Below are positions 10,967 through 17,703 of a DNA stretch of 47,087 nt, in pieces. The notes beneath the pieces are model-generated. The model saw nothing but the letters and a program-made list of their open reading frames with translations. It had not been told where the DNA came from and did no database searches. The position numbers and the translations under genes are program-made. Source of the DNA: Stenotrophomonas lacuserhaii (GTDB lineage: Bacteria; Pseudomonadota; Gammaproteobacteria; Xanthomonadales; Xanthomonadaceae); the NCBI RefSeq assembly GCF_014836545.1, contig NZ_JACSQS010000015.1, positions 52,142 through 99,228 on the forward strand, read 5' to 3'. The stretch's first letter is position 1. Each line of letters opens with the position of its first letter.

Positions 10967-11622
10967 AGACCTCCGTGCGCAACGCGTTGCCGATGCTGGC
11001 ACTGGCCGCCGGCCTGGTCCTGATGACCGGCGCGGCGATCGCCGCCGACACGGTGCTGCATCCGTTCCTGGCCGCACAGCCGAAGCAGGCCCCGGAGGAA
11101 GTGAACCTGGCGGTGGAAATCCCGGCCGGAAGCTTCACCAAGTACGAGATCAAGGATGACGGACTGGTGCACGTGGACCGTTTCCAGTCGATGCCCGTGG
11201 CCTACCCGGCGAACTATGGGTCGATGCCGCGGACGCTGGCCGGTGACAACGACCCCCTGGATGCGCTGGTGCTGACCCGCGAGCCGCTGCATCCGGGGGT
11301 GATCGTGCGCTTCCGGCCGATTGGCTACCTGAAGATGGTCGATGATGGCGAGCAGGACGAAAAGGTGATCGGCGTCCCGACCGACAAGGTCGATCCCAGC
11401 TATGCCCACATCCGGGATCTGGACGACCTGGCACCGATCGAGCGCCAGCGCATCGAAGCGTTCTTCCGCGTGTACAAGGACCTGCCCGAAGGCCGCAATC
11501 CAGTGCAGTTGAGCGGCTGGGGCAACGCCGCCGGAGCGAAGGTGCTGATCCAGCAGTCGATGCAGCGTTTCGACAGCGCCCAGCGCGGCGCTCTACAGCC
11601 AGGTCACGCGCCATCGTTATGA
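10963..11622 (+). CDS. Exported inorganic pyrophosphatase
   Basis: A family I soluble inorganic pyrophosphatase (PPi to 2 Pi). The core has YEIKDDGLVHVDRF, the AYPANYGSMP segment, and the signature DNDPLDALVL with its metal-binding aspartates. What is unusual is the N-terminus: MKTSVRNALPMLALAAGLVL plus MTGAAIAA is a clear Sec signal peptide, so this copy should act in the periplasm rather than the cytoplasm. The protein is 219 aa including the signal. The ATG overlaps the phosphoesterase TGA (ATGA). As last gene of the operon it would convert pyrophosphate or polyphosphate breakdown products to Pi for uptake. A terminator overlaps its stop codon. Confidence 0.9.
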   Translation: MKTSVRNALPMLALAAGLVLMTGAAIAADTVLHPFLAAQPKQAPEEVNLAVEIPAGSFTKYEIKDDGLVHVDRFQSMPVAYPANYGSMPRTLAGDNDPLDALVLTREPLHPGVIVRFRPIGYLKMVDDGEQDEKVIGVPTDKVDPSYAHIRDLDDLAPIERQRIEAFFRVYKDLPEGRNPVQLSGWGNAAGAKVLIQQSMQRFDSAQRGALQPGHAPSL

Positions 11623-11639
11623 TGGCGCTTCCTGTTTTT
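11608..11639 (+). terminator. Rho-independent terminator of the phytate operon
   Basis: Perfect 8-bp stem GCGCCATC/GATGGCGC (11608-11615, 11621-11628) with loop GTTAT, followed by TTCCTGTTTTT. The stop codon of the pyrophosphatase gene lies inside the hairpin. The photolyase start is only a few bases beyond. Confidence 0.85.
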
Positions 11640-11646
11640 GTCCTGG

Positions 11647-13071
11647 ATGCAGCGCGTGTCATCAGCCCTGGTGTGGTTTCGCCGTGATCTCCGCCTTGCC
11701 GACAACCCGGCCCTGCAGGCTGCGCTGGAGGCCGGGCATGAGGTGGTCCCGGTTTACATCCACGCCCCGCACGAAGAGGGCCACTGGGCACCTGGCGCTG
11801 CATCCAATGCCTGGCGGCACCGTTCGCTGGCTGCGCTGGATGCGGACCTGCGCGCACGCGGCTCGCACCTGGTCCTGCGGCAAGGCGACAGCCTGGACGT
11901 ACTGCAGCAGCTGATCAGCGAGACCGGCGCGGAAGCGGTGTTCTGGAACCGCAGATACGAACCGGCGACGCAACCGCGTGATGCGAAGATCAAGCGCACG
12001 CTGCGCGGGCAGGGCCTGCAGGCAGACAGCTGCAACGGCAGCCTGCTGTTTGAACCGTGGGAGCTGGAAACCAAGCAGGGCGGTCCGTACAAGGTGTTCA
12101 CTCCGTTCTGGCGCAACGCCCTGAGCAACTGGAGGCTGCAGCCGGGCAGCCGGGCGCCGGCGAGCTTGCCCGCGCACGGCGTGCAGGGGCTCGCGCTGGA
12201 CGCGCTGGGGCTGGCCCCGCCGCTGGACTGGGATGCCGGCTTCTGGGAACACTGGCAGCCCGGCGAGGCCGGTGCGCGCGAGGCGCTGACGGTGTTTGTC
12301 GATGGTGCGCTGCACGGCTATCGCGAGCAACGCGACCTGCCGGACCGCGTCGGTACCTCGCTGCTGTCACCGCACCTGCATTTCGGCGAAATCGCGCCGT
12401 GGCGCATCGTGCATGCGCTGGAGGCAGAGCGCAGCGCCGGCCGCAGCGCCGACATCGACGCCTACATCCGCCAGTTGGGCTGGCGCGATTTCGCCCATCA
12501 CCTGCTGCACCATTTCCCGAAAACCAGCGACGAGAGCCTCAACCCGCGTTTCGATGGATTTGCCTGGGCCACGCCCAGCAGCGCCGACCTGCAGGCGTGG
12601 CAGAAGGGCCGCACCGGCGTGCCCATCGTCGACGCCGGCCTGCGCCAGCTCTGGCACACCGGGGCGATGCACAACCGGGTGCGGATGATCGTGGCCAGTT
12701 ACCTGTGCAAGCACATGCGGGCGCATTGGATCGTCGGCGCGCGCTGGTTCTGGGACACCCTGGTCGATGCGGACCTGGCCAACAATTCCATGGGCTGGCA
12801 GTGGGTCGGTGGCACCGGGGCCGATGCCGCGCCGTATTTCCGGGTGTTCAACCCGGTGACCCGGGCCGAGAAATTCGATCCGCAGGCGCGTTACATCACC
12901 CGCTGGGTGCCTGAATTGGCCGCTCTGCCGGTCAAGGCCCGTTTTGCACCCTGGCAGCACGCTGCGCTGCTGGCGGCCAAGGCGCCAGACTATCCGCGCG
13001 CGCCGTTGGTCGACCTGATGGAAGGCCGCGAGGCGGCGTTGGCAGCGTATCGCCGCACCCGGGCGGAGTAG
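11647..13071 (+). CDS. phrB: Deoxyribodipyrimidine photolyase
   Basis: Light-driven repair of cyclobutane pyrimidine dimers using FAD and an antenna chromophore. The N-terminal alpha/beta domain begins SSALVWFRRDLRLADNPAL. The C-terminal FAD domain contains GTSLLSPHLHFGEI, LGWRDFAHHLLHHFP, TGVPIVDAGLRQLWHTGAMHNRVRM (given here in parts: TGVPIVDAGLRQL and HNRVRM) and the WFWDTLVDADLANNSMGWQW region with DADLANN. The length of about 474 aa is typical for class I CPD photolyase. I use ATG 11647; GTG 11656 is also plausible, and neither has a strong ribosome site. It begins just after the terminator of the phytate operon, so it needs its own promoter or read-through. Confidence 0.93.
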   Translation: MQRVSSALVWFRRDLRLADNPALQAALEAGHEVVPVYIHAPHEEGHWAPGAASNAWRHRSLAALDADLRARGSHLVLRQGDSLDVLQQLISETGAEAVFWNRRYEPATQPRDAKIKRTLRGQGLQADSCNGSLLFEPWELETKQGGPYKVFTPFWRNALSNWRLQPGSRAPASLPAHGVQGLALDALGLAPPLDWDAGFWEHWQPGEAGAREALTVFVDGALHGYREQRDLPDRVGTSLLSPHLHFGEIAPWRIVHALEAERSAGRSADIDAYIRQLGWRDFAHHLLHHFPKTSDESLNPRFDGFAWATPSSADLQAWQKGRTGVPIVDAGLRQLWHTGAMHNRVRMIVASYLCKHMRAHWIVGARWFWDTLVDADLANNSMGWQWVGGTGADAAPYFRVFNPVTRAEKFDPQARYITRWVPELAALPVKARFAPWQHAALLAAKAPDYPRAPLVDLMEGREAALAAYRRTRAE

Positions 13072-13207
13072 GGCGATTTTGTACGCCGTGGCGAACAAGC
13101 TGAACGGGGCGCTGTCGCCACGCGGCGCCCTCATCCCCGCATCGCATCAGGCTGTATATGCTCACCCCGACGCACGCCGGACCAGCCGGCTTCCAAGGAG
13201 AACTCCC

Positions 13208-13903
13208 ATGATCCGTTCCGCTCCCCGCAATGTGGCCCTTGCCCTGATGACCGCCGCAGCGCTCAGCGCCTGCGCCACTGGCGGTTCCTACGTGCAGAGT
13301 GACCAATACGGCAATGAAACCCAGCAGCAGAACCGCACCGGCCGCAACGCGCTGATCGGCACCGCAGTAGGCGTCGCAGCTGGCCTGTTGACCGGTGGCA
13401 GCGCGACCGAGCGCCGCCAGCACGCCATGATCGGCGCTGGCATCGGTGCGCTCAGTGGCGCGGCCGTTGGCCAGTACCAGGACCGCCAGGAACGCGCGCT
13501 GCGCGAACGTACCGCCAATACCGGTATCGACGTGGTGCGCCAGGGCGACAACATCAGCCTGAACCTGCCGGACGGGATCACCTTCGATTTCGGCAAGTCA
13601 GCGCTGAAGCCGCAGTTCTACGGCTCGCTCAACGGTGTGGCCAGCACGTTGTCCGAATACAACCAGACGATGATCGAAGTGGTCGGCCATACCGACAGCA
13701 TCGGCAGCGATGCGGTCAACAACCGCCTGTCCAAGGAACGCGCCGATGCCGTTGCGTCCTACCTGACCGCGCAGGGCGTGCAGCGTGCGCGTATCGAAAC
13801 GCTGGGCGCGGGCAAGGCCTATCCCATTGCCGACAACAGCACCGATGCGGGCCGCGCGCAGAACCGCCGCGTCGAGATCCGCGTGATTCCGTTGCAGCAA
13901 TAA
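13208..13903 (+). CDS. OmpA-family lipoprotein with glycine-zipper segment
   Basis: A 231-aa envelope protein. The N-terminus ends in the lipobox LSAC (about residue 21). Next is a glycine-zipper region (ALIGTAVGVAAGLLTGG and MIGAGIGALSGAAVG). The C-terminal OmpA-like domain starts at FDFGKSALKP and has the peptidoglycan-binding signature VVGHTDSIGSDAVNNRLSKERA (parts VVGHTDSIG and NNRLSKERA) and QNRRVEIRV. This YiaD-like architecture anchors the outer membrane to peptidoglycan. The ATG is supported by AAGGAG at 13195-13200. The 136 bases upstream contain TATATG (about 13156), a possible -10. A strong terminator follows. Confidence 0.92.
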   Translation: MIRSAPRNVALALMTAAALSACATGGSYVQSDQYGNETQQQNRTGRNALIGTAVGVAAGLLTGGSATERRQHAMIGAGIGALSGAAVGQYQDRQERALRERTANTGIDVVRQGDNISLNLPDGITFDFGKSALKPQFYGSLNGVASTLSEYNQTMIEVVGHTDSIGSDAVNNRLSKERADAVASYLTAQGVQRARIETLGAGKAYPIADNSTDAGRAQNRRVEIRVIPLQQ

Positions 13904-13952
13904 CGCGCAGCGTTATCGCTGCAACCGCTGCGTTCGCGATGGCGAGCGCAGC

Positions 13953-13983
13953 AAAAATGCCGCCCTTGCAGGCGGCATTTTTT
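13953..13983 (+). terminator. Rho-independent terminator after OmpA-like gene
   Basis: AAAAATGCCGCC (13953-13964) pairs with GGCGGCATTTTTT (13971-13983) around loop CTTGCA. The flanking A- and T-runs would allow termination in both directions. Confidence 0.88.
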
Positions 13984-14080
13984 GTGGGTGACGAGCGTTG
14001 GTCGTCACGCCGACAGAGACAGCGTGACGACCAACGCTCGTCACCCACCTAAGTTCATGACGGCCAGCGGCCGTCACTAC
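13984..14080. repeat. SMAG-like palindromes, three units
   Basis: A perfect 27-bp inverted pair (13984-14010 and 14022-14048) is built from two GTGGGTGACG...CGTCACGC units facing each other around an 11-base spacer. It is followed by a third unit of the GTAGTGACGGCC type in inverse orientation (14058-14080, ending GTCACTAC). These resemble the SMAG (GTAG) REP family described in S. maltophilia. They lie between convergent genes. Confidence 0.8.
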
Positions 14081-14084
14081 CCGA

Positions 14085-15104
14085 TCAGGCGGCGACCACT
14101 TCCAGGATCCGCTTTCCTTCGGCGGCCGCTTCTGCTTCGGCTTTCTCGGTCTGCTGCTGCGCGTACTTCGCTGCCGGGCACTGCGCCATCATGTAGTTGG
14201 CATCGAAGTTCAGCTTTTCCACCAGGAAATCAACGAACGCGCGCACCTTCGGCGACACCAGCTTGCCGCCGGCGAACACCGCGTTGAAGTCCACTTCCGG
14301 CCCGGTCCAGCCGGCCAGCACGCGGCGCACCATACCGGTCTCGATGAACGGCTTGGCCATCACGTCACCGGTCAGAAGCAGGCCTTCGCCGCATACCAGC
14401 GCGCCATTGAGCGCGGACACATCGTTGGCCACCATCAGTGGCGTGACCGGGAAATCGCGCAGTTCGCCGCCGTTCTCACCGAGCTGCCAGGTGATCCGGT
14501 TGGGATGGCTGTGGTACGCCTTGCGCATCGCCAGGATCCGATGGAACTGCAGTTCGTCCGGGTGCAGCGGCTCACCGTGCCGCTCGATGTACGCCGGGCT
14601 GGCGAACACCTGCGTGCGCAGCGTGCCGAGCTTGCGCGCCACCAGGTTGGAATCGGGCAGCGAGCCCACGCGCAGGGCCAGGTCGGCCTCGCCGGCGATC
14701 AGGTCCAGCTTCTCGTTGCCCAGGTGCATGTCCAGGCGGATTTCCGGATACATCGCATGGAACTGACCCATCAGCGGCGCGATCCAGGTGATGCCCAGCG
14801 AATAGGGCACGGTGAAGCGCAACCAGCCACGCGGGCCGGACTGCAGCTGGCTCACCGCACTCTCCGCTTCTTCCAGTTCGCGTGCGATGCGCTGGCAGTG
14901 CTCGTGGTAGATCGAGCCGGCCTCGGTAAGGCCCAGCCGACGCGTGGTCCGGTGCAGCAGGCGTGCGCCGAGGCGCGTTTCCAGTTCCTGCACCTTGCGG
15001 CTGACGGTGGTCTTGGGAAGGCCGAGCGATTTGGCTGCAGCAATGAAACTGCCTTGCTCGACCACTTTGACGAAGATCAGCGTTTCGTTGAGATCGTGGG
15101 ACAT
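14085..15104 (-). CDS. smeRv: LysR-type regulator SmeRv
   Basis: A 339-aa LysR-type transcriptional regulator. The N-terminal winged helix-turn-helix spans roughly residues 4-63 (FVKVVEQGSFIAAAKSLGLP, then TTVSRKVQELE). The C-terminal effector-binding domain runs from GWLRFTVPYS to about residue 300, ending in an Ala/Glu-rich tail. It is divergent from the efflux operon that matches smeU1VWU2X. In S. maltophilia this position is held by SmeRv, which controls that pump. The gene name rests on this synteny, not on a sequence comparison. A near-perfect palindrome lies in the intergenic region, about 65 bases upstream of its start. Confidence 0.85.
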   Translation of the reverse strand: MSHDLNETLIFVKVVEQGSFIAAAKSLGLPKTTVSRKVQELETRLGARLLHRTTRRLGLTEAGSIYHEHCQRIARELEEAESAVSQLQSGPRGWLRFTVPYSLGITWIAPLMGQFHAMYPEIRLDMHLGNEKLDLIAGEADLALRVGSLPDSNLVARKLGTLRTQVFASPAYIERHGEPLHPDELQFHRILAMRKAYHSHPNRITWQLGENGGELRDFPVTPLMVANDVSALNGALVCGEGLLLTGDVMAKPFIETGMVRRVLAGWTGPEVDFNAVFAGGKLVSPKVRAFVDFLVEKLNFDANYMMAQCPAAKYAQQQTEKAEAEAAAEGKRILEVVAA

Positions 15105-15168
15105 GGTCGAATTCCTGGACGTCGGGGACGGGACTATCGTGACAAAAAGATTGGACCGGGTGCGGGAT

Positions 15169-15195
15169 GATTATTCCCCTAAAAGAGGACTAATC
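15169..15195. promoter_or_regulatory. Imperfect palindrome, candidate LysR operator
   Basis: GATTATTCCCCT (15169-15180), AAA, AGAGGACTAATC (15184-15195): 10 of 12 positions are complementary. It lies between divergent smeRv and the efflux operon, where LysR regulators normally bind. The local sequence is clearly AT-richer than its surroundings. Confidence 0.5.
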
Positions 15196-15250
15196 AAGTA
15201 GGAGTTAGAAGCGCACCATGGCGCCATTCCCGAATCGGAGGCCATCAGCC

Positions 15251-15478
15251 ATGAGCCTGCGCAACATTCTCAACCTTTTCCGCTCCGCCGACCAGCACGA
15301 CCTGGACCAGGCGATGACGGTCGAAAATCGTCCCAGTTCCTTGGTTAACAAGGATTTTCGGGAGTTCACCGCCGTCCCGCGGCAGCAGCGTGGCGGTGCC
15401 CTGCGTATTCGCCCGCGTGGCATGGATCGCCTGGGTCGCATCGGTATTGTCCCGCAGATGGGAGGAAATATCCCGTGA
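15251..15478 (+). CDS. Small basic ORF upstream of smeU1
   Basis: A 75-codon frame starting MSLRNILNLFRSADQHDLDQ and ending GIVPQMGGNIP. GGAGG at 15237-15241 is placed 9 bases before the ATG, and its stop overlaps the smeU1 GTG (GTGA), both signs of real translation. The sequence has an amphipathic start, many arginines in the C-terminal half, and no cysteine or signal peptide. I do not recognise it. It could act as a coupling leader for the pump operon or be a small regulatory protein. The commonly described operon has five genes and does not list it. Confidence 0.55.
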   Translation: MSLRNILNLFRSADQHDLDQAMTVENRPSSLVNKDFREFTAVPRQQRGGALRIRPRGMDRLGRIGIVPQMGGNIP

Positions 15479-16245
15479 ACGGGACGCTGGCCCCGGAGGT
15501 CCTTGTCCTCGGCGGCACCGGTGCCGTGGGCCAGGGCGTGGTCGGTGCTCTGCTGGAAGCCGGCAGCCCGGTACTGGTGGTCGGCCGCGATCCGGGCCGG
15601 CTGGCCGCACTGCGGCTGCAGTTCGACGACGAGCCGGGCCTGGAGACCATGCTCGGCTCGCTGGCCGATGACGAATCGGCCAAGGTGGTCGCCGACCGCG
15701 TCGCCGCACGCCAGCGCCCATTGGGCGCGGTGGTCGCAGCGCTCGGTGGGCCTTATGCGCGTGGCCGGGTCATCGACCGTCCCGGCGATGCGCTGATGCA
15801 GACCCTGCAGCTGGACCTGATGCCGCACGTACACGCCGTCCGCCACCTGCTGCCCCTGCTGCAGGACCACCACCACCCGCGCCGCTTCGTGATGATCGGC
15901 AGCCCCGCCGGCCTCAAGCCATGGGCCGCGCATGGTGATTCCTCGATCACTGCTGCGGCACTGCGCATGTACGCGCAGGTGGTGCACCAGGAAGCGCAGG
16001 CGATCGGCGTGCGTGCGCAGCTGCTGGAAGTCGGTGCGCCGGTGTGCACGCCCAGCAACGCCGCCAACGCCTGCATCGAGTGGCCGAGCGCGTTGCTGGT
16101 CGGCCGTCGCCTGGTCTCGCTGCTGGACCAGTGTCACGACAACCGCGCGATCGTGCGCTGCGATACGCGCGATGCGCAGCTGCCTCGCGGGCTGCTGCAG
16201 CTGGACGCGCCGCCGCGCTGGCGCGAATCGGCCGGGAGTGCTTGA
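15475..16245 (+). CDS. smeU1: Atypical short-chain dehydrogenase SmeU1
   Basis: A 256-aa Rossmann-fold protein of the SDR superfamily, first of the two reductases of the smeU1VWU2X operon. The dinucleotide-binding motif is VLGGTGAVGQGVVGALL, and VVGRDPGRLAAL follows. The usual catalytic YxxxK is not visible. Where it is expected (after RRFVMIGSPAGL) the sequence reads WAAHGDSSITAAALRMYAQ, so catalytic activity may be altered or lost. GTG 15475 is supported by GGAGGAA (15461-15467). Its TGA lies at the edge of a SoxR-type box. What this protein does for the efflux pump is not known from sequence. Confidence 0.82.
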   Translation: MNGTLAPEVLVLGGTGAVGQGVVGALLEAGSPVLVVGRDPGRLAALRLQFDDEPGLETMLGSLADDESAKVVADRVAARQRPLGAVVAALGGPYARGRVIDRPGDALMQTLQLDLMPHVHAVRHLLPLLQDHHHPRRFVMIGSPAGLKPWAAHGDSSITAAALRMYAQVVHQEAQAIGVRAQLLEVGAPVCTPSNAANACIEWPSALLVGRRLVSLLDQCHDNRAIVRCDTRDAQLPRGLLQLDAPPRWRESAGSA

Positions 16246-16272
16246 CCTCAACCTTTGTTGAGGTCGCACCAT
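16242..16272 (+). promoter_or_regulatory. SoxR-type box and promoter before smeV
   Basis: CCTCAA-N6-TTGAGG (16246-16263) is the consensus core of SoxR operators and sits in a longer perfect dyad, GACCTCAAC/GTTGAGGTC (16244-16252, 16257-16265). A -35 TTGACC (16242-16247) and a -10-like CACCAT (16267-16272) are separated by 19 bp, the long spacer typical of MerR-family promoters. This would give smeVWU2X a redox-responsive internal promoter. Confidence 0.65.
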
Positions 16273-16345
16273 CCCCCGGCCGCCGGCCCGACCGGCACCA
16301 CGAACGACAGAACACCCGTATCACCACCCCCTACGGATACATGCC

Positions 16346-17605
16346 ATGAACACCATGATGCCCCTCCACCGCACCACCCGCCGCGTGGCCTTTGCCACGG
16401 TTTCGGCGTTGGCCCTGGCCATCCTTACTGCCTGCAGTGGCAGCCATGCCGAAGAAGCCGGCGCACCGCCTGCCCCGGAAGTCAGCGCCGCGCCGGTGCT
16501 GGTCAAGCAGGTCAGCCAGTGGGATGAGTTCAGTGGGCGCGTCGAAGCGGTCGAGAATGTCGACCTGCGCCCACGCGTCTCCGGCTATATCGACAAGGTC
16601 AACTACATCGAAGGCCAGGAAGTGAAGAAGGGCGATGTGCTGTTCACCATCGATGCCCGCAGCTACCAGGCCGAGTACGACCGCGCCCGGGCCGAAGTCG
16701 CCCGCGCCCGCACCCAGTCCACGCTGGCCCGCGGCGAATCCGAGCGCGCCAAGCGCCTGTCCGAACAGCAGGCCATCTCCACCGAAACCTGGGAACAGCG
16801 CCGTGCGGCGTCCGACCAGGCTGGCGCCCAGCTGCAGGCGGCGCAGGCGGCCCTGGATGCGGCCGCACTGAACCTGGAGTTCACCAAAGTGCGCGCGCCG
16901 ATCAACGGCCGCGCGGGCCGCGCGATGGTCACCGCCGGCAACCTGGTCAGCGCCGGCGATGCGGCCAGCGTGTTGACCACGCTGGTGTCGCTGGACAAGG
17001 TGCACGTGTACTTCGATGCCGACGAAGCGACCTTCCTGCGCTATGCGCAGATGGCACGCAAGGGTGAGCGCCCCAGCGAGCGCGACGAATCGCTGCCGGT
17101 GCGCATCGGCCTGAGCGGCGAGCAGGGCTTCCCGCACGAAGGCAAGGTCGACTTCCTGGACAACCAGGTGACCCGCAGCACCGGCACCATCCGCGTTCGC
17201 GCGCTGCTGGACAATGCCGACCGCCAGTTCACCCCGGGCCTGTTCGCCCGCGTGCAGCTGCTCGGCAGCGGCCAGTTCCAGGCCATGCTGATCGATGACC
17301 GCGCGGTGTTGACCGACCAGGACCGCAAGTACGTCTACGTGGTCGACAAGGACGGCAAGGCGCAGCGCCGCGACATCGCGCTGGGTCGCAGTGCCGAAGG
17401 CCTGCGCATCGTGGAGAACGGACTGGCGGCCGGCGACAAGGTGATCGTCGACGGCGTGCAGAAGGTCTTCATGCCGGGCATGCCGGTACAGGCCAAGCCG
17501 GTGGCCATGCAGTCAGGCACCGCGCCTGCCGCTGCCCCTGCAAAGGCCCCCGTTCCGGCACCCGCACCGGCACGGGTTGGTAGTGAAACCGCCGCACTGA
17601 ACTGA
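16346..17605 (+). CDS. smeV: RND efflux periplasmic adaptor SmeV
   Basis: A 419-aa membrane fusion protein linking the inner-membrane pump to the outer-membrane channel. It has a lipoprotein signal (lipobox LTAC near residue 30), then a barrel-sandwich/lipoyl segment (VEAVENVDLRPRVSGYIDKV) and an alpha-helical hairpin rich in Ala/Gln/Arg (about residues 110-180). The second lipoyl half follows (LEFTKVRAPINGRAGRA), and then the beta-barrel (FTPGLFARVQL). The tail is Ala/Pro-rich. It belongs to the SmeVWX system, whose overproduction in S. maltophilia is linked to resistance to chloramphenicol and quinolones. A SoxR-type promoter lies about 75 bases upstream. smeW follows after 98 bases. Confidence 0.93.
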   Translation: MNTMMPLHRTTRRVAFATVSALALAILTACSGSHAEEAGAPPAPEVSAAPVLVKQVSQWDEFSGRVEAVENVDLRPRVSGYIDKVNYIEGQEVKKGDVLFTIDARSYQAEYDRARAEVARARTQSTLARGESERAKRLSEQQAISTETWEQRRAASDQAGAQLQAAQAALDAAALNLEFTKVRAPINGRAGRAMVTAGNLVSAGDAASVLTTLVSLDKVHVYFDADEATFLRYAQMARKGERPSERDESLPVRIGLSGEQGFPHEGKVDFLDNQVTRSTGTIRVRALLDNADRQFTPGLFARVQLLGSGQFQAMLIDDRAVLTDQDRKYVYVVDKDGKAQRRDIALGRSAEGLRIVENGLAAGDKVIVDGVQKVFMPGMPVQAKPVAMQSGTAPAAAPAKAPVPAPAPARVGSETAALN

Positions 17606-17637
17606 TCCATCCGGCCAGCGTCACCGCGAACCCCGAT

Positions 17638-17658
17638 CCCCTGCCAGCACGGCAGGGG
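17638..17658 (+). other. Hairpin between smeV and smeW
   Basis: Perfect 8-bp stem CCCCTGCC/GGCAGGGG (17638-17645, 17651-17658) with loop AGCAC and no U-tract. It may affect stability or relative expression of the operon mRNA. Confidence 0.5.
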
Positions 17659-17703
17659 CAGGGTGGCTGCACCCCCGCGCCGGCCAAACCCAAGGACATT
17701 CCC

